NCBI GenBank assembly: GCA_963978895.1
Contig: OZ022242.1
Location: 26,238,924-26,302,923, forward strand
Length of the DNA stretch: 64,000 nucleotides
Source: Erpobdella octoculata
Taxonomy: Eukaryota; Annelida; Clitellata; Hirudinida; Erpobdellidae
Reading direction: 5' to 3'
The notes under the pieces were generated by a model that did not search any database, was not told where the DNA came from, and saw only the letters and a list, made by a program, of their open reading frames with translations. Positions 22,391 through 34,806 of the stretch are shown one piece after another. The stretch's first letter is position 1. Each line of letters starts with the position of its first letter. A program made the translations under genes and the position numbers.

Positions 22391-23657
22391 AACATTTATT
22401 GAGCACGAAACAAAACAATTAAGTACAACAGTGAAGTTATAAATAAGGAAAAAAAATCAAGCGCTCAAAAGGTTCATCCAAAGGGAATTACTTCCCGCTA
22501 ACTGGACGACCTATAAACGAAAATTCAGATTTAAATACGAACCGAGACAGAGAATTAAAAGTTAACATAAGTGTTTAGGAGTAAACATAAGTATATATAA
22601 GTTAACATATCTGTATCGAAGTTAACATAAGTATATAGATATTGAAATTATGAATCTAGCTGTAATATGTAAGATTTCAACGATTTTTTAAATAGCGAAA
22701 TGCTTTTCAATGAGGATATTGTTATCGGAATACTTGAATACAACCGCGGACCAAAACACTTTATGGAGAATATTTTGAGAGTTGTTCGAGCAAAATCGGA
22801 CCGAAAGCAATGCAAAGAACGCACATCATGAGAATGTACATGAGACGATTTTGTGAAAAGGTTATCAAATGACGACGGTAACATATGGTTGTCATGGGTG
22901 CAGGCCAATTCGTCGCAAAGCCGTTTCGTCGCAGGGTACATTTTCGTCGCGACATTGCGACGAAAATTCCCACCTTGCGACGAAACGGCCCAGAATGCGA
23001 CGAAACGGCCGACCTTTGCGACGAAAAGTCTAACAATTTCGGTGGGCAGTATTCCGATGTATGGCGAAACAGATGGCCACCCTATTGCCAATGACCACTA
23101 GACCGCCAAATGCAAGGGGAATTCCGCAATCTGCACGAGCCATGTCATTACAAGAGGTTGCGCACGCTTACTACCGTTCAAACTGGGTTGTGTTTATGCC
23201 ATGTTGCAATACCAGACAAAGGTGTCTTATTAAATGGAAGTCGTTTTGTTATTTTCGCCAGAGGAATGTGATTTTGTATCGCTACACGATGCTTTGGACG
23301 TGTGTCAATCGATCGAAATCTTCGAAAAACAGTGAAAGTAAGTCAATGATTAACTCAGCGTAAGTCCCTGAACATGTTAATTAATATTATTATTTTCTCA
23401 GCGAGCAGAGAAAGAGTTATTCGAACTGGCTCCAACTACAAATGCTCACAGTTCCATACCTGCCTACCAAACCTATCTATCCCAGAACAGAAAAACATCA
23501 GATTATTATCGAAAAAGGCAAAGCTCAACCACACATAGGATCCAAACAAATTGTTATGGAATTCTTGTTGGAACATAATCCCAAAAATAAAAGTAAGTGC
23601 TACTATATTATTAGTGTTTACTGTTCATACTTTTTAATAACAATGTTTTTATTTAGC

Positions 23658-23992
23658 AATTTATGAAATACTTTCAAAAAACGTGGCTGAATGGTTCCTA
23701 TCCAGTGTCTACCTGGTCATGTTTTGATGTGAAAATAAGAACCAACAACGACCTGGAAGGATGGAACAATGGATTAAAGCAAATGGCCAACCACAACACA
23801 AGCCTTTATGCTTTGTGTTCAGTCTTAGAAAAGGAGGCACGCACCATAGCTCTAAACGAGCAATTTGTGAGCTTGTATCTGGTTCAAAGGGCTCAAAGAA
23901 GAGTTGCCAAAGAGTTTGAAGAAGAACTCAACAAACTCTATCTTAATTTTTCAACAAAAAAATTGATTCAATTCAGCTGCATAGTCAGCTAA
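23658..23992 (+). pseudogene. MULE transposase, C-terminal part
   Basis: About 110 codons with YFQKTWLNGSYPVSTWSCFD and IRTNNDLEGWNNGLKQM, matching the conserved C-terminal region of MULE transposases (W..Y....W..F....RTNN..EGWH..). It is preceded by TTTATTTAG, a plausible splice acceptor, and an upstream open segment (23402-23592) ends at a GTAAGT donor, but reading frames do not join cleanly. The DDE catalytic core is not present, so the copy is non-autonomous. Confidence 0.75.
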
Positions 23993-24300
23993 CGAACTTG
24001 TTAAAATTGAACAATAAATGATTATTATTATGATTTTGTGTTATTTGAATTACTAAGTTTTCATTAAATGGGCTGTTTATTTGGTTTTCTTTTTAATATT
24101 CTCAATTTAATTTAAATTATGACTGTACTCTAGAAATTTGAGGCTAATTAGCAACTTACATCGTTTTAGAATTATAGGGCCGCGTAGCGATAAAAATCAC
24201 ATTCCCCTGGCGAATATAACAAAACGACTTCCATTTAATCCGACACCTTTGTCTGGTATGCAACATGGCATAAATACAACCCAGTTGCAACAGTAGGAAG

Positions 24301-24456
24301 CAACTCCGCCTTGCTTTTGCAAGCCAGTCCCAAGCCTGGAGAAAGGAGGAGGGAAAATTTAAAAGGATCAAATTATGATCCACGACTGGTAGTACTTAGG
24401 TGCTTCTGACACAGCCGTTTCAGTCTTAAAACACTTGGTGTAAAGGACTATAAACT

Positions 24457-24497
<41 letters not shown>
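24301..24497 (+). mobile_element. SINE-like retroposon with LINE-type 3' tail
   Basis: Inserted into the MULE right TIR with target duplication ACAGTAGGAAG (24290-24300 and 24498-24508). It begins AACTCCGCCTTGC and ends GTCTTAAAACAC, TGGTGTAAA, ACTATAAACTAT then poly-A. A second copy with the same 5' start lies at 55957-56141, so the start is not random truncation. The 3' tail matches the end of the LINE at 33.9-37.45 kb. Confidence 0.85.
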
Positions 24498-24499
<2 letters not shown>

Positions 24500-27400
24500 A
24501 GTAGGAAGCGTGCAGCAACCTCTTGTAATGACATGGCTCGTGCTGATTGCGGAATTCCCCTTGCATTTGGCGGTCTAGTGGTCTTTTGCAATAAGGTGGC
24601 CAACAGTTTCGCCATACAGCGGAATACTGCCCCCCAAAATTGCTAAACTTTTTGTCGCAATGGTCGGCCATTTCGTCGCATTCTGGGCCGTTTCGTCGCA
24701 AAGTGGGAATTTTCGTCGCAATGTCGCGACGAAAATGTACCCTGCGACGAAACGGCTTTGCGACGAATGGGCTAGTATCCGGTTGTCATATTTGTACATG
24801 AAAATACTAACAAGAAAAAAATTAATTTGATATACATTCAGTAGGTTGTTCTCGATCATTTTCATTTTACAAGATAATGTAAAGGGCAAGTTAAATAATA
24901 TTCGGATGATTCTTTTCTGTAAGATGTTGAGAGACTTTAGACGTGTAGGATAATTTGAAGCCCAAACAATATTACAATAGGACAAGTAAGGGTAAACGAG
25001 AGCGTAATACAACATCATAGAAATATTTTCATCCACAAATCGACTCACGTGAGATAGAATTCCACAATTTTTTGCAACTTTAGAGGTGACGTAACTAATA
25101 TGGTCAATCAGTGAGAGGTGCTCATCAAGCAACATTCCAAGAAATTTACACGAGGAAACTCGCGCAATAGGTTTATCGTCAATAAGAAGTTGATAATCAG
25201 AACAAATTAATTTATTTCTATGGTGGAATAGAATATAGTTGGTTTTACTTATATTTAAAGAAAGTTTATTCGCAAAAAACCATTTATAAACGGAAAGTAG
25301 TTCATGATTAGTAACATCATATAAATCTTTTAGGTTTTCACCAGAAGCAAAAAGGTTGGTATCATCGGCGAACAAGACAAATTCGAGACGACGCGAAACA
25401 GTGCACAAATCATTAATGTAGACAAGAAATAAGAGAGGGCCTAGCACCGACCCCTGAGGCACGCCACAAGTAACTCGCCGCGTTGATGAAGTAACTCCGT
25501 TGTAGTGGACCTGCTGAGTTCTACCGCTCAAATAATCTTCAAACCACATTAATGGAATTCCTCGGACCCCATAGTGTTCAAGTTTTTTTAGCAAGACTTT
25601 GTGATTCACTGTATCAAAAGCCTGGGCCAGATCCAGAAACACGCCGATGATGTAGTCTCCTCGATCCATAGCCTCCGCAACCCTCGAGTGCAACAGAACG
25701 AGCGGCATGTAGGTAGAGTGATTTTTTCTAAAGCCGAACTGACTCCTGGTAATGATGGAAAATCTGGCAAGAAATCCATAAAGCCTGGAGTGCATAGCTT
25801 TTTCAAAAAACTTTGAGAAGAAACATAAAATAGATATTGGCCGATAATTGGAAATGGTATCTTTTTTGCCAGATTTGTGAAGGGGAATTACTTTTGCCGA
25901 CTTTAACTGATCAGGAAAAACCCCTGAAGAAAAAGAGTAGTTTATTATGCAGGAAAGAATAAGGGCTATCCGTGGAACAGAGCATCTTGCAATACACGGG
26001 TCAATTCCGTCGATTCCACTGCTGTGTGAGATTTTTAATCGTGTCGATATTTCAATGATCTCGTCCGGTGTTGTAGGTACAGCATCGAAACAATGGACTA
26101 CGGGATTACCAAGATATTCATCAAATGTTGCATTAGGAATTAAAATATTTTTTGCGAGATCTGTGCCAATGCTGGAGAAATGGTTATTAAACGAGTCAAC
26201 AATTTCTGTAGGAGAGGTCAAATAACTTCCGTCACCCGCATCAAAAGTCCTGCACTGCTCCACAGAAGATTGCTTGCCCATTAGGCTCCCAATGATTTTC
26301 CATGTTTCTTTAGCATTGTTTTGACATAAATTGAATTTTTTTGAATAGAATTCTTCGATTGTCGCAATTTTCATTGATTTGAAGCGATTACGGTACACAG
26401 TGAGTTTCTCTTTATTGGCCACTGTCGGACTCTTGAGGTATTTTTTATATAAGGCATTTTTCTTTTTGCAGCACTTCATGAGATTTGGCGTCATCCAATC
26501 CTCATCAAATCTAGCAGGACCACGAGTGTATTTAACCAATGGAAAACACTTGTTATATATTTCGAGATACTGATTAATGAATAATGAGTAAGCAGAGGAC
26601 GCATCACCACCATCGGCCATCCCAATCACCCCAGACCAGTCCATCTCACCCAACATCTGTTCAAACATCTCTTTCTGTCTCAGGCTGGTCAGCCTTCTAA
26701 ATGAAATCTGATCTCTTTCAGTATTGGTGCGAGGTGCAAGATCAGTTGACAAAAAAATCGGAAGATGATCAGAGATATCATCAATCACAATCCTAGCAAT
26801 AGAATGTTGTAAGGGGTAGTTTGTAAACATGTTGTCAATTGCAGAGGCAGTTTTAGAACTTATCCTGGTAGGCACCGTAAATGCCGGAAGAAGGCTGTAA
26901 AAAGCCAGTAAATTGAAAAAATCAGCCATAGACGAGCTCTGTTCTCTACTGAGAAAATCAATATTGAAGTCGCCCATTAAAAGAATATTCATATTTCTTT
27001 TGACGAGACAATTTAACAAATTGCTTAATTCTATGTTAAAACTGTGTAAATTTGTGTCCGGGGGACGATAAATAACACCCACCAAAAAATTTCCAGTTTT
27101 TTGACAATCCATTGAGATAAGAAGAAGCTCGAATGAAATAACACTAGTGTTCCAGAGTGAAGCATCAACTGTTAATACTTGATCCGCTCACCAATAAAAA
27201 ATCCAACTCCACCACCTCTTTTCATGTCTCGATTTTGGAACACGAAGTGGAAATCCGGTATTTCTATGCCTTTAGACGAATTTTCATCCAACCAAGTTTC
27301 TGTGACCGCCAAAATTCGAGCTCGACTTTGGCGAAGTAGTATCGTTAAATCGTCTAATTTGTTTTTCATACTCCTGCAATTAACGTGAAGGAAAGAGAAA

Positions 27401-27542
27401 AATTCACGAGGCAGTCTTCATACATTGAACGAAATAAGTTGTCATCCGGATCAATACCAGAATCAAATAAAGAAGAATTATCTTCAAACCTCTCAAAACC
27501 AAAACAAATTTCTTCTTTAACGACAGAATCCATTGGATAAAA

Positions 27543-28292
27543 TCAATAGTTTTCAACCTCCTCCAGACTTAGAACTCGGGTGGGCCTGTCAGACTCAGCC
27601 CGCCTGACAAAGACCGCACCATTCCAGGTGCAGATGGAAGCAATTCTCTTTTCTTTAAGAAGTTTTCTACCCTTTGAAAAGATGTCGGCATTTTTTTTTG
27701 TTAGGTGTTTGTTTATATAAACTTTTTGCGCAGTGTCTTGTTTTCGTAGTAATCTCCTTAATTCATAGATCCTATCTCTGACAAGCCTGGAGGCGAATGT
27801 AACCACAATTGGCCGAGGTGCGTTCTTTGGACCCGGTACGCGAAATCCAGCTGTGATGTCACGCTCTGAAATTTCGAGGTCCAACTTTTTCTGACAACAT
27901 TCTATCACAGCCTTCACCGTATCTTGCCGTGAAGATGGCCTTTGACCTCCCCCATTCTTACTGGCAACAGAGGCTGCTTCTGCGTAAGATGACTCGGGTA
28001 CACCGTGGAACACAAGATTGCCGCTCCTCATCTGGGTCTCCAATTGATCAACTTTGAGTTGTAGGGTACGATTCTCCTCTGTTAGGAATTTGAGCCTGTC
28101 AACAATAGGTTTGATCTCATTTTGAAGGGTCTTTGTTACCAGCTCCATCATTGATTCCTTCAACATCTCTCTGATGCTCGACTCCAGATCAGGTAGTATC
28201 TTACCTTTAATTTTATCTGCCAATGACTCGATGGTTTTATTTTCTGTTAACAAATCCATGATTTCCTCATGCTTTGGCGGCTTGCGAGACAT
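27543..28292 (-). CDS. CR1-like LINE ORF1 protein
   Basis: 249 codons, uninterrupted. The N-terminal half is a predicted coiled coil (residues about 30-90, ending LTEENRTLQLKVDQLETQM). The C-terminal half has ISERDITAGFRVPGPKNAPRPIVVTF, RDRIYELRRLL and YINKHLTKKNADIFSKGRKLL, the nucleic-acid-binding C-terminal region seen in many invertebrate LINE ORF1 proteins. It probably coats LINE RNA. ORF2's ATG lies ten bases downstream of its stop, as expected for a two-ORF LINE. Confidence 0.85.
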   Translation of the reverse strand: MSRKPPKHEEIMDLLTENKTIESLADKIKGKILPDLESSIREMLKESMMELVTKTLQNEIKPIVDRLKFLTEENRTLQLKVDQLETQMRSGNLVFHGVPESSYAEAASVASKNGGGQRPSSRQDTVKAVIECCQKKLDLEISERDITAGFRVPGPKNAPRPIVVTFASRLVRDRIYELRRLLRKQDTAQKVYINKHLTKKNADIFSKGRKLLKEKRIASICTWNGAVFVRRAESDRPTRVLSLEEVENY

Positions 28293-28305
28293 TATCTGAG
28301 CTAAT

Positions 28306-28432
28306 TCGACTCGAAAGAGTGACTCACAACAACAATACTAAATTCGTGTTCTTCACTAATATCGCCAATTCGATTCGAAGGAGTGGCTCACAACAACAAA
28401 ATTGAATTTGTATTTTTTACTAATATCGCTAC
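28306..28432 (-). repeat. Two tandem copies in the LINE 5'UTR
   Basis: Two imperfect units of about 64 bp sharing GAGTSRCTCACAACAACAA-type sequence, directly upstream of ORF1. Tandem 5'UTR monomers often carry LINE promoters; that role is inferred. Confidence 0.7.
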
Positions 28433-28591
28433 AAATATTTACTAAAACAGACAAAAAACTATATCGTCAGATAGAGATTTTTATAACAAGTTCAGTCGTA
28501 TAATTTTCTTAACTATTATGTCCCTAAAAATCGTTTATTTAGTTATTTATAAAGCATAACGTAACGCTCCGTTTACCGCTCGCTTTTGTAT

Positions 28592-29555
28592 CAAACCAAC
28601 TAATAATGGAACATGCCTAAATGGTGACAGCGAGTGTCCGGACAGATATAAAAAAAGTGTTATTGATAGTTATCTCCTCAGAGCTTATCGTTTTTCCGAA
28701 ACCTGGTCAGATTTCCATAAAGAAATAGTTAGAATCAAGCAGTTATTGGTTAACAACAATTATTCTAATAGCTTTGTCGACGGTTTTATTAAGAATTTTG
28801 TAACCAAAATGAAAACATCTGTGAGTTCGGCTGGGTCTGACACTGACAAGGGTCGTGATGTACGCCATGAGTTCCCCGTGTTCTACAAAAATCAAATGAA
28901 TCTCAATTACAGAATTGATGAAAGTGTTATAAAGAAGATAATAAAAAAGGAACTTTCTGTTATAGACCCCGTCAGGAATAAACTGGGTTTATATATTTAT
29001 TACAAAAACTTGAAACTTTTCAATTTGGTCATCAAGAATGATAGAACAAGTATCACTGACCCGTTGCAACAAAGTCACGTGGTGTACCATTTCAAATGTT
29101 CTATTCCACATTGTAAGGTGGATACATACATTGGTCACACTACCACTACGTTGTCAAGGAGACTCACGATGCATCTCCAGTTTGGGAGTATTCTTAATCA
29201 TTATGAATGTATTCATTTGAAAAAGCTAACACGAAAAGAACTTGAAGAAGGTGTTTCGATTTTAACAAGTGAATCAGACTCTTTCCAGCTGAAAATTAAA
29301 GAGGCTCTCTATATCTTATTAATGAGACCCGCAATTAATAAACAATCTGATAAATTTTCACAGATTCTCCACTTATTCGGTGTCAAAGAAAGCAATATGC
29401 ATCGGTTACCCTGTATTCCTTCTAACGACGAGGATAACATAAATGATGATACTTCTGACTCGTCCTCTGACACAAATACTTTGGCTGTTGAGGCTGCTCC
29501 TGACGAATCTCATTGTAATGTATCTGAGGAAATTCTTGTCTCTTCTATAATATAA
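28592..29555 (+). pseudogene. PLE-D RT C-terminus and GIY-YIG endonuclease
   Basis: Continuation of the frame cut at 22343: KPTNNGTCLNGDSECPDRYKK, AYRFSETWSDFHKEI, then VVYHFKCSIPHCKVDTYIGHT and LSRRLTMHLQFGS, the GIY-YIG-type nuclease core. It ends in an acidic Ser/Asp tail and stop at 29555. Open throughout; broken only by the LINE insertion upstream. The nuclease would nick the TA-rich target. Confidence 0.85.
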
Positions 29556-29711
29556 CACAGCGAAAGCGCAAAAATTGATTTCCAATAGTATAAATTTTAT
29601 ATTCTTTTGATTTGATAGGTAGAGTGTTTTTTCGTTTTTTCTTTTGTTAGTGTGCTAATTCTTTGATAATTTCGGTTCTTTCTGTTTGTTTACTTTTCTC
29701 GTTTTACTTTT

Positions 29712-29753
29712 GACCCTGAGGATGGCTGACATAGCTGAAACGGTCCGTCGGTC
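29712..29753 (+). ncRNA. Hammerhead ribozyme, type I (PLE-D right pseudo-LTR)
   Basis: Stem I GACC/GGTC, core CTGAGGA, extra U, stem II GGCT/AGCT, GAAA, stem III ACGGTCCGT, cleavage after C29749. The downstream N-terminal frame has a TAA at codon 14 (AAT-TAA for AAT-AAA). Confidence 0.84.
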
Positions 29754-29918
29754 TGACAATTAAAGTTTAATGGAAAAGTTTTTGGCTAATTGTAATCTCG
29801 AACAGAGAGTTTTGTGCCGAAAGGTCGAGAATTTGGCTAGAAAAGTTGTTTCTGCCAAATGGCGAGTTGTGTTTCTTGGAGCGTGTCTCAAAGATAAATT
29901 GATTCCACAGTTTATTCG

Positions 29919-29920
<2 letters not shown>

Positions 29921-30007
<87 letters not shown>
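29921..30007. repeat. (TA)n microsatellite
   Basis: Right flank of the complete PLE-D. Confidence 0.95.
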
Positions 30008-30014
<7 letters not shown>

Positions 30015-30583
30015 AAATATGTTCCCAGTCGCTTTCCAGTCGATATCATAAACGTTTACGTGTCTATATATTGATATTTTTAAAAATTCGAGTCAATTTT
30101 ATTTCGGACTAGTTTTAATGGTTTGTTGGTTTTAAATATTTCATTTGGTTTATTTCATCCTTTGTTCTTATTAGCTTTCAATGCTCCATTTCAATAATCA
30201 ATGCTTTATATTAAAATGCAATGCTTTATACCATTATTTAAGGTGTCATGCTAATATCCAATGTTTCATATTTCAACGTTTCGAATCACTCCATATCATT
30301 ATTCAATATTTTATACCAATATTAAACGTTTCGTATCAACATACAATAGTTCATATCAATACTTAATTTATTCTTATATGTTTTAACTCATATTTATAAA
30401 ATTAAATTAGGAGCTCTGAAGATGGATACGTCCGAAACTGGCCAGTTAGCCCAATTTAATAAAAGTTTTAAATCTCTTTTTAATCTTATTCCTAATAAAA
30501 AAGAAATCGTTATTCTTCAAAACTTTTATAAGAAGCTTGTTAATGCAGAATGGACTAAAAAGTTTAACAAAACTTATCTAAAA

Positions 30584-30588
<5 letters not shown>
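30015..30588 (+). mobile_element. PLE-H solo pseudo-LTR
   Basis: AT-rich 3'UTR with repeated AATGCTTTATA-like and CGTTTCRTATCA-like motifs (30180-30370), hammerhead, and N-terminal codons from ATG 30422 (MDTSETGQLAQFNKS to FNKTYLKE) ending at the early terminus in (TA)n. Bounded by TA tracts on both sides. Confidence 0.72.
30413..30450 (+). ncRNA. Hammerhead ribozyme, type I (PLE-H)
   Basis: Short stem I GCT/AGC, core CTGAAGA, extra U, stem II GGA-TACG-TCC, GAAA, stem III ACTGGCCAGT, cleavage after U30447. Confidence 0.8.

Positions 30589-30671
<83 letters not shown>
30589..30671. repeat. (TA)n microsatellite
   Basis: Between PLE-H and PLE-A pseudo-LTRs. Confidence 0.95.
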
Positions 30672-32190
<1,519 letters not shown>

Positions 32191-32262
32191 AATATGTATA
32201 TATATATATAAGTTCGTAGTACACTATTGCTTTCAAGCGCGGTCTTCAGTTCCAGTAGGTCG

Positions 32263-32294
<32 letters not shown>

Positions 32295-32295
<1 letters not shown>

Positions 32296-33183
32296 TAGCG
32301 GGGTTACCCGGCGTTGCCCGGGGTTTTTAGAGGTTTTTCTAATGTTTGTCACTCTCGCTCCCGTTTCCTTCTCCACTTTCCCGTTTTCGTCGCGTTCCCG
32401 GTCGCTTTTCTGCTCTCGGTCGTTTTCCAGCTCCCGGTCGCTTTCCCGCTCAGAAGTTTTGTTATCGATTTTCTCTCTTGCTCGCGTTTCCTTTCAAGCT
32501 TGCTCTCCCGATTCCAGTCGCTTTCCGCGTTCCCGGTGACTTTCCCGTTCCCGGTCGCTTTCCCGTCCCCGGTCGCTTTCCCGTTCCCGGTCGCTTTCCC
32601 GTTCCCGGTCGCTTTCCCGTTCCCGGTCGCTTTCCCGTTCCCGGTCGCTTTCCCGTTCCTGGTCGCTTTCCCGTTCCCGGTCGCTTTCCCGTTCCCGGTC
32701 GCTTTCCCGTTCCCGCTCACGCTTGCTCTCCCGTTCCCGGTCATGCTTGGTCACGGTTGCTCTCCCGTTCACGCTCATTTTCTCTTTTACATTCTTTCAT
32801 AACTTCTGTTAGCCTATAAAACGTAAAATAGATTTGCTAAGACTATATATATATATATATATATATGAATGTTTGTGGGTTAGTTTGTCTATTATAGAAA
32901 CGGGAAAGCGACCCGGAACGGACAGCAAGCGGGAACAGAAAAGCAAGCGTGAGCGGGAATGGGAGAGCAAACGTGAGCGGGAACGGGACAGCGACCGGGA
33001 ACGGGAAAACGACCGGGAGCGATAAAGCGACCGAGAGCGGGAAAGCGACCGGCAGCGGGAAAACGACCGAAAATGGGAAAGCGAACAGGAGTGGGAAAGC
33101 AGGTAGGAAAAGAAACGGGGGAAAAAGAGACAAACATTAGAAAAACCTCTAAAAACCCGGGCAAAGCCGGGTATCTTCGATAG
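32295..33183. mobile_element. MITE with TA duplication and inverted minisatellite interior
   Basis: Imperfect inverted repeats of about 55 bp (left from CTAGCGGGGTTACCCGG, right ending CCGGGTATCTTCGATAG), with shared inner part TTTTTAGAGGTTTTTCTAAT. Flanked by TA on both sides. The interior is two head-to-head arrays of an 18-bp unit: GTCGCTTTCCCGTTCCCG at about 32390-32770 and its complement at 32900-33110. No coding capacity; the long open frames are repeat artefacts. Confidence 0.82.
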
Positions 33184-33407
33184 TACATACATAAACACAC
33201 ACACAGACACACATACATGCACATACACATACATACATACACACATACATACGCACATACATATATATTTAGTTCCCGCTCGCTCACCCGCTCCGCTCCG
33301 CTCATTTTGTGACGGATTTCAAAATTTTTTTCTCTATTTTTGATTCCCCTTGACTCTCAAGATTGTGTGAAAATTTCATTACGATCGGATGAATGGTGAG
33401 AGTTTTA
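33184..33407. repeat. (ACATAC)n tract and MITE-like end
   Basis: An ACATACAC-rich microsatellite (33184-33260) followed by a short sequence with GTGTGAAAATTTCATTACGA and CGGATGAATGGTGAGAG, resembling the end of another small transposon; no second end found. Confidence 0.5.
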
Positions 33408-33417
33408 TATATATATA

Positions 33418-33503
<86 letters not shown>

Positions 33504-33509
33504 TATATA
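33408..33509. repeat. (TA)n microsatellite
   Basis: TA tract on the left of a single tRNA-derived repeat unit; another TA tract (about 33822-33877) bounds it on the right. Confidence 0.94.
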
Positions 33510-33816
33510 AAACTCTACTAGGAATCGAACCCAAGTGTCTACGGCAACACCGCCTCGCCTAAATGCAAGCGCTCTTACCAACTGAGCCACCAACCATCAC
33601 CAAAAAATGATGGCTAGAAGTCTCAGTCTTTCGGAGCTACTTAACATTAGACTACGACTATGATAGGCTCAGAATTCCTTACTTCGGCTCGACTCGACAG
33701 CTAGTCTGCTGCCAGATAGGTAATTTTTTGCGAGGTGAAACTGCGTTGAAATGTTTCAAGAGCCTACAATTAGGATAACTAACTGTCACCACAAGTAACG
33801 CAAATATTTATAAGAC

Positions 33817-33821
<5 letters not shown>
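33510..33821 (-). mobile_element. tRNA-derived repeat, single unit
   Basis: One minus-strand unit of the 300-bp family, with B box GGTTCGATTCC and A box TGGCTCAGTTGG, bounded by (TA)n at both ends. Confidence 0.82.
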
Positions 33822-33878
<57 letters not shown>

Positions 33879-33879
33879 T

Positions 33880-34759
33880 ATTTATAAAAAGCCTTTTCCT
33901 ATTTCAAACGTTGTCATTACAGGAACTGACAACCGAAGACATCAAGACATCGACCGGGAGTACAACTGCGTATCGAATTACAAAAAAGATAAAAGGAGTA
34001 GTAAGCACAACAACGGCTGTAATCCTTACATACCCCAAAGGCGAAGCACCGGAAAGAGTTCGATTCGCCTACTTAGTTTTTCGTACACGCCCCTATGTAC
34101 AAGAACCTTTTCGTTGTTTCAAATGCAACGGTTTTGGTCACAAAGCAAAGGATTGCAGAAATGCAATTAAATGTCCGCTTTGCACCAAAGATCATGGTTT
34201 CAAATCATTTCCTGAGAAGGAAAAAGAGAAAAAAGAACGCCCTCGTGTATGCGCAAGCTGTGGAAAGAATAGTCTTTGCACAGGAAGTAAGACCTGTCCA
34301 AAATATGTTTTCTCCATGAAAGTCAATTCAGCTGTTGCGAAAGAAGGTATTTCCTATGCCGCTGCCTTGAAAAAGGTTGTGTCAAAAAAACCTTTTACCA
34401 AGAAAAATACAGCACAGAAAAAGCCAGAACAGATGTCCAAAGACACGCCAAAAAGAGCGGTTCTGAAAAGAAAACGCCTGTCACACAAACTCATAATAAG
34501 GAAAAGCAAGCTATTGCTGAAAACAAGAAAGAAGAGAAGAAAGCAACAAAGGATGAAAAAAAGACAGAAAAACGTGATGAACCAATGAGCATGCCAACGA
34601 TACAGGGGCTTGTCGAGGAGATTCAGGAAATAACAAAAGACACACCACAAATGACCTTGGAAGCTGTAATAAAATTCATTATAAAAATGTTCAATAACAT
34701 CCTTAAATACAATGGCTTTCAGGCGTACCCTGGAGATATGGAGGTTTCCGAATCTTAAA
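33880..34759 (+). pseudogene. I/Jockey-group LINE ORF1 (gag-like), 5'-truncated
   Basis: Open from about 33911. A central CCHC zinc knuckle CFKCNGFGHKAKDC (about 34117-34158) is followed by a second degenerate Cys cluster CPLCTKDHGFK and CASCGKNSLC. The C-terminal Lys-rich region shifts frame near 34570 into MSMPTIQGLVEEI and stops at about 34759. ORF1 proteins of this kind bind LINE RNA. The upstream part is replaced by (TA)n. Confidence 0.8.
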
Positions 34760-34806
34760 ATTTGAATCCTCTATAAAACAGTATAAACCAGTTCAAAAAA
34801 CCAAAC

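Larger units (their letters stand above)
22896..24780 (+). mobile_element. Mutator-like DNA transposon (MULE) with long TIRs
   Basis: Flanked by the 9-bp target duplication GGTTGTCAT (22887-22895 and 24781-24789), the MULE hallmark, inside the CR1-like ORF2. The inverted repeats exceed 350 bp, from 22896 to about 23290 and mirrored at 24168-24780, and contain repeated CGTCGCAAAG/TTCGTCGC motifs. The right repeat is interrupted by a SINE (24301-24497). The interior holds a transposase remnant on the plus strand. Confidence 0.9.
22648..27533 (-). pseudogene. CR1-like LINE ORF2: endonuclease and reverse transcriptase
   Basis: Starts at ATG 27533 (MDSVVKEEICFGF). The APE-type endonuclease shows AVTETWLDE, GGGVGFF, GVIYRPPDTN, MGDFNIDF and ISDHLPIF. 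The RT shows DGIDPCIAR, YRPISIL, FGFRKNHST, GVFLDLAQAFDTVNH, GVPQGSVLGPLLFLVYINDL and catalytic LFADDTNLF near 25360. The C-terminus continues until the MULE insertion at 24780 and resumes at 22886-22648 (MLPSSFDNLFTKSS to SYILQLDS, stop). Two frameshifts break the 5' part, near 27410 and near 27178. Otherwise the frame is long and open. Confidence 0.88.
22344..28591 (-). mobile_element. CR1-like LINE, near full length, inserted in PLE-D
   Basis: Minus strand: 5'UTR with tandem repeats, ORF1, ORF2, 3'UTR and a poly-A tail seen as the T-run at 22345-22389. A MULE at 22896-24780 splits the last part of ORF2. Target duplication is at most ATC, in keeping with CR1-type elements that make short or no duplications. 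Confidence 0.85.

Noticed and set aside
32314..32819. Long open frames rich in Phe-Pro-Val-Ala or Glu-Arg-Ser-Asp repeats
   Set aside because: Translations of the 18-bp minisatellite inside a MITE; no start context or homology.
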